Assembly: GCF_003573695.1 (NCBI RefSeq) | Contig: NC_039362.1 | Coordinates: 1,462,929-1,526,928 of the forward strand | Direction: 5' to 3' | From: Papaver somniferum | Lineage: Eukaryota; Streptophyta; Magnoliopsida; Ranunculales; Papaveraceae | DNA length: 64,000 nucleotides | Part shown: positions 1 through 13,153 of the stretch, one piece after another | Numbering within the stretch: position 1 is the first letter of the stretch | Layout: every line of letters begins with the position of its first letter | The notes under the pieces: generated by a model | Database searches by the model: none | What the model saw: only the letters and a program-made list of their open reading frames with translations | Told to the model about the DNA's origin: nothing | Program-made: the position numbers and the translations under genes

Positions 1-2
1 AT

Positions 3-246
3 GTTGATGAGTTTTGTCTCAAAATCATCAACGGATTTGAGACAAACACTCACAAGTTGATCTAATAATCAGAAAGAAACTGAAAACAAAAGTAAGCATA
101 TATAACGCATATGAAACTAAACCTAATAATCAGTAAACCTATACATGAAAAGAGAGTATGTAAAGAGAAGGAAAAAAAACAATCTTGTTGATGAATTTTA
201 TCTCAAAATCATAAATTAATTTGAGACAAACACTCACAAGTTGATC
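3..246. repeat. Two direct copies of a ~60 bp motif
   Basis: A motif starting GTTGATGA and ending CACAAGTTGATCT occurs at 3-62 and again, diverged, at 188-246, a spacing of about 185 bp. A weaker inverted relative lies near 28556-28612. The function is unknown; it is probably the edge of an old dispersed repeat that runs out of the window on the left. Confidence 0.55.
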
Positions 247-1054
247 TCAACACTATAAGTGAATGCATAAAAAGAGAAATTTTTAGTATTATACTTGTTA
301 TTCTGGGAGTTTGAGACGAATTTTTTGACCTCCAATTTTCCTATTACCTCGTCCTGCCATGATAATCAAAAGAGATCGAGGAATTTGTGTGATGTGTGTA
401 TTTGAGAGAATTTGTTTGAGATTTTATAAAGAGAGGCTTAACGACTATGAAAAGATCCGATGAGAAGAAATTCAAATCTAGGAAAAAAAACTGAAAGGAT
501 ATGGGAACATAGAATACATAATTTGAAATTGAAAAGAACCAATGGTAGTATGTGTTTTCTTTGGAAGCGAGAGTGATAAATGGGTGGGTGGGTACGTGCG
601 GATTTGGTAATACCTGTGTCCCTATGTTCAGAGGAATTGTAGGCTGTGGACTTCGATTAGAAACAGTAGTTGGTCGCTGCCAAGCGTGCGCAGGTTCTTC
701 AATAGTTAAATCCTTCATGGCGTGCATTACTTGTTGTTCCTCAGTTACAATAGTTTTTATTTTAACAAAACAATAAATTTTCCTTCAATCTGGTTGAACA
801 GATCTTTGAAAGTTTCTGTTACATTTATTCTTCCCAGTCTTGTCCTTATTTCCATCTACGAAGTTGTCTTTGGGAAACGACATGTTCCTTTGCTCATAAA
901 AGGCAGCTTCGGAGTAGATTTTCTTATTGCCCGAGTAATGATAAGATGTACGAAAGCATTATCATCTTAGCGATGTCGGATCACACCTTCATGCGTCCAT
1001 TTTGTCTATAAATACCAGTCCATGTAAAAGGAAATTGACATGTTATGTAATCTT
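247..1054. other. Unassigned sequence left of the first retrotransposon
   Basis: No gene is recognised. A minus-strand open frame of 127 codons (344-727, ATG at 725-727) has an N-terminal half with normal composition and a C-terminal half that is phenylalanine-rich and looks like translated AT-rich DNA. It has no motif I know. It may be an exon fragment or chance. Confidence 0.4.
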
Positions 1055-1059
1055 AGATG

Positions 1060-3399
1060 TGAAAAGGAGTGGGTCTAACAACCATACCCAACTATTCGAT
1101 TAGCAATCTGTATGGACAAACTCCATTATACTTTCTAGAGAATCAACTAGACAGTCAGACTCAATCTAGATAAAAACTATATCAAAGAGTTTATATCTCA
1201 ATCTCTCGATTTGATCTTTACTCACGTAATATAAATATGCGAGTCTTTATCAAAGAGAGATAAATTGGATGGTACCAAAGACCAATATCCAAGTGTTAAT
1301 CAATTTAAATAAACAAACCAAAATGTCGGGTATTCTAATTGATTGAACAACGCACAAGTTGTATTATTTCAATTATATAAACAAATATAATACGAAAAAT
1401 AAATAACACAGACACCAGAATTTTGTTAATGAGGAAACTGCAAATGCTAGTCTAGATTGAAAATACATTGTATTAAGCCGCTACAGACACTAGCATACTC
1501 CAAACTAACTTCGGTCTGTACTGTAGTTGAACCCCAACCAATCTCACAATGATCCAAGGTATAGCTATGTTCTTACGTCTTTGATCCCAACAGGATACTA
1601 AGTACTTGATTTCCATAGCTGATCTCACCCACAACTAAGAGTTTCTACGACCCAAAGTCAAAGAATTTAATAAAAAAATATGTATCACACAAAAAAGTGT
1701 ACGGTAATAGATAAATCCGTCTCCCGCGTATATACCTAAGAGTTTTATTCTGTCTTTTGATAAATCAAAGTGAAAATGAACGAATTGATAAACCATACTT
1801 ATATTTTCGAAGAACATCCTAGTATTATCCATCATCTCATAATAGTCTTAATCAACGCAGCGAAAAAAGATATTGTGGAATCACAAACGATGAGACGTAG
1901 TGTTTGTAATTTATTTTTATCTTGCCAATCATAGATAGAAATCTCAATCCAATAATTCCAATTGAACTCGTACGACAGAAACAAAAAGATTAGATCACAC
2001 AACTACAAGAAAAGTAGTGTCGGTCTGGCTTCACAATCCTAATGAAGTCTTTAAGTCGTTAACCTGGTTTTAGAGAAGAAAACCAAAGGTGAAAGGAGAA
2101 TCGACTCTAGATTAGAAAACTAGTATCACACGTAAGGTGTGGGGATTAGGTTTCCCAGTTTCTTGAGTTCTCCCTTATATATTCTTTCAAATCAGGGTTT
2201 GGAATCAATGTTAGTTTGGTAACAAAGCATTCAATATTCACCGTTAGATGAAAACCTGACTTAGATTCAAGCTATATTTCTCAACCGTTAGATAGAAAAC
2301 GTAACTTGTTATACACAAATGAAATGCACGTTTGTAGGCTTGTGTAACAGTACCCAAACTTGTAAATTAGTTGGTTCGACAATAGTTAACCAAATGGTTA
2401 GCCATATGATAACTTTCATATCAACCATATTCTTCTTCCCCATGACTAGCTCAAATGACTCAAATGAACTAGTTAGAGAGTTGTTCAATTGCTTAGATCT
2501 TTATGTAACTACACAAGACACAATTGAAGCAAAAACGATTTGATTCACTTGAATCGGTTCATGAACTATAAAGCCACGGTTTGCAATTATAAAGATAAGT
2601 TCACAAATATCATTTTTAGACTTATGCTACTCATTTTCGCGGACTGGGTTAGCGGACTTAAGTTCCTGGATGGAGTTTACAAACTCCAGCAGAAATTCTC
2701 AGGTTTGAGAACTTCGCCAGTTCCCGTACTTGGTTCGCAGACTCAGTTCGCGGACTTACATCACTCACTTCTCCGGTTTCACTTGATCAACAAAGTTTGC
2801 AAACTTTGGTTCAAGCAATAAGGACTTATAAATATATTTGTTTCCAAAACAATGCTTATGTCCTCTAAATGGTTATATAGTCTAAACTCTCATTTCAATC
2901 ATTGGAACATTCTCAGAGGACGTTATATAGTTGTTATTCACAAACCATTTTTCGTCAGAGCAATTTTCAAAGTGATTGAAACTTAACATGACTTACGTCA
3001 CTAGGTAAAGATGAACTTGTATAAAAAGCTTCACCAACATATATTTCGAGAAATACATAGGCGAGGTAAATTCGGTTCGAAATATCAAATGTGTATAATT
3101 TAAGTCTATATAGCAAATGACTTTTGTCTCAAGATAGGAGATAAATAGACTTTTAAGTGATAGATAATTTCAAATATCCACATACCTTTTATTCGATGAA
3201 GATCCACCAGTTCCTTGAGTAGTCCTTCGTCTTGTATGATGATTGCCATGGATTTCTTGAGCTAACTACACTTTTTATCCTAGTCCGAGAACTTATCTAT
3301 AGTAGACTAGAAATCAAGACTTATAATTTTGATCACTAACATTGACAAACATGCTTGAGATAACAACGCATGCGAGTTCGACCAAGCAATGCTCTAACA
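1060..3399 (-). repeat. 3' LTR of the Copia element
   Basis: This 2340 bp LTR reads TGTTAGAGCATTGC at its start on the minus strand (right end) and ends CTTTTCA at 1060. It matches 7215-9582. On the minus strand a purine-rich tract (AAATGAGGAGAT, from about 3411) directly precedes it and is the likely polypurine tract. Confidence 0.88.
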
Positions 3400-5880
3400 A
3401 TCTCCTCATTTGTCAGTTTCAGTGACAAAACTATCAATATATATGGAATACAAAAAATATATAAATAAACTTTGTAGTTCATGTTCCACATGCCTAATCT
3501 TCAATATTACTCGAAATATTCGTCACTTCAAAGTACTCCAATGATCCCAAAGGTTGTAAGTTTAGCATTATCGTTGTTGAACCCGTAGTTATAACAACGA
3601 GAAAACAAGAGTTCTCAATAATTGTTAATACCTCTTAGTCAATACTCCATCTCACATGGAAACCACTCCCCCTTACATAATGATCCGAAAACCATATGTA
3701 TTTGTAGTGTCAACTACATATTAATTCTACCCCCTTTTGTCAATAAAATTGGCAAAGGTACAAGAAATGGATCCTAATGAAATTTCTGAAAGAGACATTT
3801 CATGACCAAAAGAAAGCATATATCATATTATTTAGATGCAATCATAAAGCCGAAGCTAAATGCATTCATCAAGGAGTATATAAAGATACAAGATAACCCC
3901 TAAAATATTCCACAGTCGCACTCCCTACAAAGATTTGGAAATTAAGCACAAGTTCAATTAAGAACTCTCCCCCATAATATGTCATTCCTGAAGAACAACA
4001 AGAGCGACCTTAATTTCGAAAGAAAAGAAGGATTTCATTGGACATAACAAATCACATACAAGTATGAATCTGAATCCAAAAATATCCAATTAAATTAACG
4101 ATAAATGAACTCATAATTAACTTAGCCGAATATGTTCAACACAAGTAAACTTATGTAGACTCAGAATTTTCAATTAGATTAATCACAAGAGAACCCATAA
4201 TTAATCTAATTGGTCATACTCGACATATGAGAATCTATGGAGCAATGACTAAGTTAATCATGAAAATAACCAACCCAGTAAAAAACGCTCAAACATAAGA
4301 AAACTTATGGAGTCATAACTAAATAACCAAACAAGATGATTAATTTAGTTCAATTTTCTCGACATAAAGTACCTTACGGAACAACAACAAAGCTAATCAT
4401 GAAAGCAATCAACTTGGTTGTTTAGTTCTCAACATAAGACACATTATGGAGCCTCACAGTAATACATAAAATATAGATCAGGGAAGATCAATTACTGCGA
4501 AATACACAAGGATTCATTCTATTTTTCCATCACTATTTGCACAATGTCATACAATAGGCATAATCCTTGAAACCAAAATATTTTAACCTATCTTCCATCA
4601 AAAATTGAAATGATAGGCTTAACTTTTGTATTTGTCAAAACTCAATTCATTCTTTCATCAATACATGCATATCAACTAATGAACGACTTTACTTTTGACT
4701 AGGTATGACACAGTCAAGTTCACGGACGCAAATACACATACCTAGTAACAATATTGCAATATATGAAACCATAAAGATTAATACTACAAAAATCATCTTC
4801 CAAACAAATTTAGAGTTTAAACCAATAAATCTAAAAACATGAACATGAAAACGTTGGACATAGCTATGTGTAATCACAATAATGGATATTTCAACCTCTA
4901 GTTATTCTTCTAAATAAAAAAATAAAAATACAAGATTTACTAGATGTTAAGACCTTTGAAAAATTCTTTATCGTCCCCGAACTCCTTGTCGTCAACATCC
5001 ATTGGGACATAAGGTTCATTAAGATAGGAGTTTATATCAATAAACCTTCTTGGCTAATGATGTCGAACCAGGGCCTTGTGAATTTCATGAGTCTTAAACA
5101 CAAAGGCCTTTATTTGTTGAATCTCCTTTCGCAACTCCTTCAACACATCAAGAACATCAGAAAACTTCTAAGAGTTTGAAGGAAAGGCTCTTGGATTCCT
5201 CACATTCCTTCTTTTTCTTTTCAATGTAGGAGCTAATGGATATTTCTATTTTTTCCTTCATGATTGATGGCTTGAGAATCATATTAACATCCTTTCCATC
5301 AGAAGACATGACACTTGGAGCATTCATAGGTATATGGGTTTGTGAGAGAAAATCACAGTCTCAACAAGTAGTCTTAGGATAAAAATGAGTTCCAAATAAG
5401 GAAAATGGATGTAGGGTTTCTAAACCTTTAAACAGGTACGTATACGTCCAACTCACATCCCAATAAAGAGTAAAATTGACGATGATAACCCTCTCTTTTT
5501 GTTGATAGAAAAAAAAAACTTTTCCTAAAGCCTGAAAGATACAAAATCATTGTCTCTTTTGATCAGGCACATGAGACAAGATTTCCATAACAACACAATT
5601 AAATTTCATTGTGGTGAACAACAATTTGTCCACCGTTTTCCTCATGAGAGGAATCCTCAGACTTCTGTCTATCAAAACGACTCGACCATAATTTATTCAC
5701 AACAGGTCTAGCCATATCCTTGGAAACTAACTTCTTATACGAAGATAAAATCCTACATACCTCAGTGGTCTTATGAAAAAGTTTCATCTTTCTTGCTAAA
5801 TGATTTGCTTTTCGTTTATGTTTGTTGACGTGCCTTTGTTGGTGTTTGTACTTATAATACTTTGAAAGTTAATGAACATT
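3400..5880 (-). other. Copia internal region without pol; coding relics
   Basis: This stretch should hold pol in an autonomous element but holds none that I can read. The right part of 3400-4900 corresponds to the GGGGGAG-rich 3' untranslated region seen again at 55898-57024. Between 5327 and 4940 (minus) there is a coding-like relic. It starts around MNAPSVMSSDGKDVN, continues as a lysine/glutamate-rich probable coiled coil, needs one frame change near 5160, and ends in VDDKEFGDDKEFFKGLNI before TAG at 4940-4942. A further 62-codon open frame lies at 5599-5787 (minus). Their source is unknown. Confidence 0.5.
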
Positions 5881-5923
5881 TAACGAACAATAAGAACACG
5901 TCAATTTAGGATAAAAATCAGGC

Positions 5924-7074
5924 TTACGAACTGTGCAAGCATCTAGAGCACATGGTGGAACCTGAAAAATTATAAACAGAGTTTCCAAATGATGGGTCAA
6001 CTCTATGTTCCAGAATAGTTGGATTATCTTCTGAAAGGATATCAATATTGATGTATGTATTGCTACAATTATCAAAATAAATATTTTCATCAAGAAGTGA
6101 AACACTTGATATCCCGTCTTCATTAGAAGTGTCAGACATTTCATCAAGAGTTGCAACAACACCTGTGTTCCCAGTGTATTTTCTACGATTTGGGCACTCG
6201 TTTGAAAAATGACCAAATCCCTTACACTTAAAGCAATAAGGAATATCCTCATCATCAGTTTCCTCAATATCCCTATGTTTAGGAGGAACACGATTATGAG
6301 GTCTGACTGATGCCTTAGCCTTATCTCTGGAGAAACGTTTACTTCTCTTCAGTAGTAGATCCCTAAATTGTCTAGTGATCATCGATACTGATTTGTCAAG
6401 ATCTTTGTCTAATGAATCTGTCTCAGAGTAATCATCTTCAGAGATATACACTTTCTTACTTTTATCAAGTAATTTAGTCTCTTTTAGTGCTTTGAACGCA
6501 ACATCCTTAGATTTGGATGAATGTTCATGATCAAAGATATTAAGATTTCCAACCAACGTATTTCTGGAGAGATTATCAAGGTTATTTATCTCAACGATGG
6601 CATGCTTCTTAGAATCGTATCTAGATGGCAGCGATCTGAGAATTTTTATCACAATGTCCTTTTCAGGAATAGTCTTACCCAGTGCAAAAGATGCATTAAC
6701 AATTTCAGACACTTTATGATTAAACTCATCAAATATTTGTTCATCTGCCATACGAAGGTTTTTCCAATCAGAATTAATGTTTTGAAGCCTAGCTTCCTTT
6801 TCACTAGTATTACCTTCAAAAACGGTTTCTAAGATTCCCAAGCTTCTTGCGAATTAGTGCAGTTAGACATATGGTACTGAAGATTTGGGGTAATGGCATG
6901 TATGATGGCATTCAAACCGTCGGAATTTTGCTTTGCATCAAGTATCTCGAAAGGTGTGTATTCAGCAATGTTCTTGGGAACGTTTACATCTCCAACTGCC
7001 TCAACAGGAGGATCATAGCCATTAAAAACATATACCCATGATTGAAAATCACGCGCTTGAAGAAAAGCTCGCAT
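5924..7074 (-). pseudogene. Copia gag, frameshifted
   Basis: Gag is the structural protein that packages element RNA into virus-like particles. The frame opens with ATG at 7074 (MRAFLQARDFQSW), a usual start for this gag class, and runs to a stop at 6829. A one-base loss near 6838, at the codon after EAW, moves the rest into the next frame (ILETVFEG onward to 5924). The second part has the UBN2-like core (FALGKTIPEKDI, LRSLPSRYDSKKHA) and one intact CCHC zinc knuckle (CFKCKGFGHFSNEC, about 6190-6245). It then decays without joining a protease. The family assignment is firm from motif order; the frameshift is read directly. Confidence 0.85.
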
Positions 7075-7200
7075 AAAAATTTTCTACCAAAAGTAATTAG
7101 AGCCATCAAAGACTGTTGGTACGTAAATTGAGATAAAACCTCTGTCCATAGAGTCAGATCGTTACAAACTGGACTTGTAAGGTTTTAAACATGTTTTTCT

Positions 7201-7212
7201 TCTCTGATACCA
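7201..7212 (-). other. Primer-binding site, initiator Met-tRNA type
   Basis: On the minus strand TGGTATCAGAGA follows the end of the 5' LTR (7215) after a two-base AT spacer. This is the standard Copia site complementary to the 3' end of initiator methionine tRNA, and it fixes the element's orientation. Confidence 0.9.
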
Positions 7213-7214
7213 AT

Positions 7215-9582
7215 TGAAAAGGCGGGGGTCTAACAACCACACCCAACAATTCGATTAGCAATTTTTATGGACAAATTCCAATATACTTTCCAGAGAATGA
7301 ACTAGACGGTCATAATCAATCTAGATAAAAAAAAGTATATCAAAGAGTTTATATTTCAATCTCTCGATTTGATCTTTACTCAAGCAAATAGAAATCTGCG
7401 AGTCTTTATCAAAGAGAGATAACTTGGATGCTACCAAAGACCAATATCCAAGTGTCAATCAATTTAAATCAACAACCCAAAAGGTCGTATATTCTAATTA
7501 ATTGAACAATTCACAACCTGTACTATTTTAATTATAAAGATAAACAATAGAATGCGGATATATAAATAACACATACACCGGAATTTTGTTAACGACGAAA
7601 CTGCAAATGCAGAAAAACCTCGGGACCTATTCCAGATTGAACGCACACTATATTAAGACACTACAGACACTAGCATACTCCAAACTAACTTCGGTCTAGA
7701 CTGTAACCCCAACCAATCCCACACTGATCCAAGGTATAGTTATGCTCATACGTCTCTGATCCCAGCAGGATACTAAGTACTTGATTCCCTTAGCTGATCT
7801 CACCCACAACTTTGAGCTTCTATGACCCAAAGTCGAATACTTTAATAAATAAATTGTATCATACAGAAAAGTGTACGGTAATAGATAAATCCGTCTCTCA
7901 CGAGTATACCTACGAGTTTTGTTCCTTCTTTTGATAAATCAAGGTGAACATGAACCAATTGATAAACCAGACTTATATTCCCGAAGAACAGCCTAGTATT
8001 ATCAATCACCTCACAATAGTCTTAATCTACGTAGCGAAAAAACATATTGTGGAATCACAAACGATGAGACGAAGTGTTTGTGATTTCTTTTTATCTTTCC
8101 TATCGTAGATAGAAATCTCAATCCAATATTCTAATTAAACTCGTACGATAGAAACATCAAGATTGGATCACATAACTACAATAAAAGTGGTATCGGTCTG
8201 GCTTCACAATCTCAATGAAGTCTTTAAGTCGTTAACCTGGTTTTAGAGAAGAAAATCAAAAGTGAAAGGAGAATCGACTCTAGATTAGCTAACTAGTATC
8301 ACACATAAGGTGTGTGGATTAGGTTTCCCAGTTGCTAGAGTTCTCCCTTATATAGTCTTTCAAATCAGGGTTTGCAATCAATGTTACCTTGATAACAAAG
8401 CATTCAATATTCACCGTTAGATGAAAACCTGATTTAGATTTAAGCTAATATTTCTCAACCAAACATATCTTGTTATACACAAATGAAATGCACGTTTGTA
8501 GGCTAGTGTAACCGTACCCAAACTTGTACATTAGTTGGTTCAACAATAGTTAAAAAAATGGTTAGCCATATGCTAACTTTCATATCAACCATATTCTTCT
8601 TCACATGACTAGTTCAAATGACTCAAATGAACTAGTTAAAGAGTTGTTCAATTGCTTAGATCTTTATGTAACTACACAAGACACAATTGAAGCAAAAACG
8701 ATTTGATTCACTTGAATCGATTCATGAACTATAAAGCCACGGTTTGAAATTGGATTCCTTATTTTATAAAGATTAGTTCACAAACATCGTTTTTAGACAT
8801 AACCTACTCAAGTTCGCGGTATGGGTTCGCGGACTTAAGTTCCTGGATGGAGTTTACAAACTCTAGCAGAAATTCTGTGGTTTGAGAACTTCGTCAGTTC
8901 GTGGACTGGTTTCGCGGAGTGAGTTCACGGACTTAGCTCACGCACTTCTCCGGTTTCACTTGATCAACAAAGTTCGCAAACTTTGGTTCAAGCAATAAGG
9001 ACTTATACATATGCTTGTTTCCACAACAATGCATATATCCTCCAAATGGTTATATAATCTAAACTCTCATTTCAATCATTGAAACATTCTCAGAGGACGT
9101 TATATAGTTGTTATTCACAAACCATTTTTTGTCAGAGCAATTTTCAAAGAGATTGAAACTTAACATGACTTTCGTCACTAGGTAAAGATGAACTTGGCTA
9201 AAACGAAAGCTTTACCAACACATATTTCGAGAAATAGATAGGCGAGGTAAACTCGGCTCGAAATACCAAATGTTTATAATCTAAATCTATATAGAAAAAC
9301 GACTTCTGTCTCAAGATATGATATAAATAGACTTTTGAGTGATAAATAAGTTCAAGTCTCCACATACCTTTTAGTCAATGAAGATCCACCAGTTTCTTGA
9401 GTAGTACTTCTTCTTGTATGATGATTTCCATGGAGTTCTTGATCTCAACTACACTTTTTATCCTAGTACGAGACCTTAGCTATAGTACACCAGAAATCAA
9501 GACTTACGGTTTTGATCACTAACATTGACAAATATGCTTGAGATAGCAACGCATGCGAGTTCGACCGAGCAATGCTTTAACA
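7215..9582 (-). repeat. 5' LTR of the Copia element
   Basis: This 2368 bp LTR carries TG and CA ends and is homologous throughout to 1060-3399. It is followed on the right by the AGATG duplication. Confidence 0.88.
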
Positions 9583-9587
9583 AGATG

Positions 9588-10039
9588 ATATTTCTACAGC
9601 GAATTCTAGAGAGAGATTTAGAGAAGGAAAGAGTGGGAAGTCTAAGTGATATTTGTAATTCTTTCAAGGGTAAGACCTTAATCAATAAAGATATAGTTTC
9701 TTTCTCGCGGATGTAGGAATCAAAGGCCAAATGACGTTATACGCTTGTGTTCATCTTTACTTTTATGTTCTTTCCATCTTGTTTATCTTTGAATCTCGAA
9801 CGTTAGTAGCTTTATAGTCGTTGGATCTACTTGGGTGTAGTTATAAGAAAAGATTCAACTACACGTGACTCGTTTTATATTTTTGAAAAGCGATGCGTAG
9901 GTTGAAGCGTGAAGCGGCGATTCATGGTTGGCGGTGAATCGTAAAATATAAAATTTGATATACTATAAATAGATATGAAAACATTTAAAAATATAAAATA
10001 TAGTCAATTATTATCCCGAGTAACCATGTAGAACAGTGG
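9588..10039. other. Decayed repeat flanking the inserted LTR
   Basis: No gene is seen. GAAGCG/GCTTC-rich sequence near 9890-9940 resembles sequence near 12430-12500 on the other side of the 10045-12291 insertion, so the two sides look like one older repeat that was split. Confidence 0.4.
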
Positions 10040-10044
10040 TTGAG

Positions 10045-12291
10045 TGGTGTGAAGGGAAAGTTTTGCTCACAACTTGCCTGCAAGTATACAGGGACAGAGT
10101 TGTAGCTAGTAGGTAAGAAAGGTCAGTCCACAGAGACTCAGGGGTGTAAAAATTTGCTTCTTTTCTAACTGATCTAGCACAGGAACAAGTCAACTAACAT
10201 TAATTAGAGCACTAACACACAAACAGTTAATTCAAAACAACATTAATTCTACACTAACATCATTAACTAACTTTCATTAACTTCCAATCATTCTAACATT
10301 AATTAACTTCATCTAATATGAAAGTCAACAGAACATTAAATTCACACTAATTTTTAACAATGATTTTATTCAACTAATCATTAACAACTAACAATCATTA
10401 ACAACAATAAATACAATCCTAACATTAAATTCTAACCAATCATTGAACTGCACTTGTATTAACTACAGCTTTTAATACCAACAATCACTGAATTCAAACA
10501 GACAGTGAAAACACTACAAAGTGAGCTAAAAACAGTGAGCTTCAGTGGGCTGTTTTGAGTTGTGTGTTGACACAACTCAAACAAGAAGGCTGAAATGAGA
10601 GCTGGGAAGTATAACAGAGGAGTTCAAATAGAAAAATTAGAGGAATTTGAGCACTAGGGTGTATGAATTCACCTTATCACCCTAGGTAAGCAAGGTCAGT
10701 CTTTGGTTATGTGTTTCCCCCTTTGGTCTTGGACAGTGATGACAAGTTCTAGCTTGTCATTTGTTCCAGGGTTCTAATTATGATCAATTTAGATGACAAC
10801 TAATGTTATCTAAAGCTTAGTGTGACTGGCTAATTAAAGTTCAATCAAAACACTAGTTTAAAGCCTAGATGCTCCAAATTGCACTAGACATGATAAGTTG
10901 CAAGACATGGAATAGACATCACAATGCTATAGCAAATGGCTTTAAGGCTTCATCAACACCTTAGTGTTGATGTTTAGCCCATTCTCAAATGGACAGACAA
11001 AACATGCAGTGGAATTGGAAACATAGCATACAATTCAGATAATTACAAGAAAAAACAGAAAGGGCTAAGGCTTTAAAACATACCAGAGGTAAATAGCAAA
11101 GCTAATTGAGAAAGAAAGCATCACATGCATTCCAAAATCAGGAAACTAAAAAAGATACAGGATATTGAAAATTGCTAAAATTCTTGCTCACTGGCTAGTC
11201 TAGAGATGATATTACAACCCCCCATAACTTTCTACTTATACCCAATTCCCTAAATAAGGGTCCTTACACAAAATCCCCAAAATCAGTAAAATTAGGGTTT
11301 GAAAATTCTTACCTAATTTGATGAGAAAATTACTCTATCTCGTCGACCCATCCTTCTATTTCTCTTCCTGGTCCATCTCAAATCCTCAATTTGTGTTTCT
11401 AGGTTGACCTATTTCATCAATTTCTCATCTAGGGTTTCAGTGAGATGAGAGAGGAGAAATTGATGTAATAGGTAACTAGAAAGCTAGAGGAATGATGGGG
11501 TTAGTCTATAGGGTTGTTCTGATGATGAGAGTGATGGTTGTGGATGCGGAGTTGGTGGTGGAGGTGCGACAGGTTGCAGGGAAGAGAGTGGCGGAGAAGG
11601 AAGAAGAAGAAAGAAAGAGAAGAAGAAGAAGAATAAGTGGTCGATAGTTTTAGGGTATAGGGTTAGGTCACTAGGGTGTTGAGGGGGTGAAGCAAGGGAG
11701 GATGTTTTGCGAGGAAACGCGTTAGATGTGAAGATGGTAGTGGATCCAACGGTGAGATGGGAGCATGTCTTGAGAGACCGTTAGATGCAAAATACATCTA
11801 AACCAATGGCTCAGATTAGAACTAGGTGTTGTGGTGTGAAGTAGGATCTTCCATCTTGATGTACAGGCGTTGAAGAAACCATTGGATGCGTCTGTGGGTT
11901 GATCTGACGGCTAAGAACTCGAGCGGCCCTTGGGCTTGTGCTTGAGCTTAGGTTAGATTTTGGGCTTAGACAATTCTTAGCCCATTTCTTCTTTTAGACA
12001 AACTTCTTCCTCCTTAAGCCCATTCCTAGCCTTTTGGTCTTGTGCGCAACATTGTTCGAGGCATCCTTGCGTGATTCCGTTTGGCTTCCACCACTTTTCT
12101 GCTCTTTTTCGCTCTGCAACTCATCCAAATTTTATTTATTACCTAAAAATGCAAAATTAATAAATAAAAATATTTATTCTTGAAAACAATGAAAATACAG
12201 AATATGGGATAAAATGTAGATTTAATGCACAAAAGATGAGTTAAATGTCAATAAAAAGGATGCAAAAATATACAATATTTGGCACTCATCA
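10045..12291 (-). mobile_element. Solo-LTR-like element, copy 1
   Basis: This 2247 bp unit on the minus strand begins TGATGAGTGCCAAATATTG at 12291 and ends in CACACCA at 10045. TTGAG at 10040-10044 and 12292-12296 is an exact 5 bp target duplication. It is homologous to 60727-63029. It has no terminal direct repeats of its own, primer site or coding frame, so a solo LTR is the simplest reading. Near its 3' end it has an ACATTAA-rich tract (about 10190-10480) that differs from the tract at the same place in copy 2, and a GAA-rich run near 11598-11635. Confidence 0.82.
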
Positions 12292-12296
12292 TTGAG

Positions 12297-13150
12297 CACT
12301 CACATACCACACACGAGATGGTAGGTAAGAATCCACCATCCTTTTTTAATTCTTAGAAAATTATTTCTATACATTTGACCACTTTGCGCTCCTGAATTTG
12401 GTCAAGATCATTGACTACACGCTTCACAGTCAGAACGCTTCATAAATACGCTTCAAAGCGTTTCTCAAAAAAATCAAAGCGACGCGTAGGCTTTTAAAAC
12501 ACCAATCGACCGTAGCCGGGGTTGATGGCTCTCCGAATGTCAATCCAATTTCGTATAAAAAACACCAATCGACATTCAATTTTTACAATGAAAAATTGGA
12601 AAAAAAAAAAAAAACGTTGCGCGCAATTGCCCCCATAGTGAACACATAGAAGGACTCCCTTCAATGGTCCAATTGATCAAATCCCGATAGTTGGTTTTGT
12701 TTTAGACCCGGAGGCACACCTAAAAATTATTAGGTACGATCCATATAAATTGTTAAAATCTTATGATAATGATTTATGTAAAACAATTTTCCCCTAAATA
12801 AACTATAATCAGTGATCTGGTACTCCAAATACAAAAATCTATTTCCTAAAATTAGTTTGAACAAAGAAAAAAGAAAATCAAATAATTAAAATTTGATCAA
12901 GGAACTAAAAATTAGTTAAAAAGACTAATGGTTTGCCTTTCGTGTTGTTTTATATTCCTTGTTTCGAAACAAATAGGCTGGTTTGGAGTAGTAATAGTGA
13001 TATCCTAATTTCTGGTCGCGATGCGAATTATTAGAACTCAATGAAGATCCAGGTTAGACATTTGGCTTTGATAAATATTTTTGCACTTTTGATTAGAGAT
13101 ATGAAACGCACTAATTGAGATGGATGATAAAAGAATTTCCTGTATAAACT
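12297..13150. other. Intergenic debris
   Basis: No gene is seen. It contains a short A-run near 12600 and the right half of the repeat split by the solo-LTR-like insertion. Confidence 0.4.
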
Positions 13151-13153
13151 ATA

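Larger units (their letters stand above)
1060..9582 (-). mobile_element. Copia LTR retrotransposon, complete ends, pol-less
   Basis: This is an 8.5 kb element on the minus strand. It is bounded by AGATG at 1055-1059 and again at 9583-9587, a perfect 5 bp target-site duplication. The two LTRs (1060-3399 and 7215-9582) both run TG to CA and align along their length with scattered substitutions and small indels. The initiator-Met primer site lies just inside the right LTR. The internal region is only 3.8 kb. It encodes a broken gag (7074 down to 5924), and I find no protease, integrase, reverse transcriptase or RNase H. It is therefore non-autonomous. The long LTRs, the UBN2-type gag with one CCHC knuckle and the G-rich tract near the 3' LTR suggest the SIRE/Maximus branch, but that lineage call is an inference. 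Confidence 0.9.

Noticed and set aside
301..360. Minus-strand start MAGRGNRKIGGQKIRLKLPE, vaguely like a type I MADS-box N terminus
   Set aside because: It stops after 20 codons, no further MADS residues follow in any nearby frame, and the similarity is limited to a basic patch.
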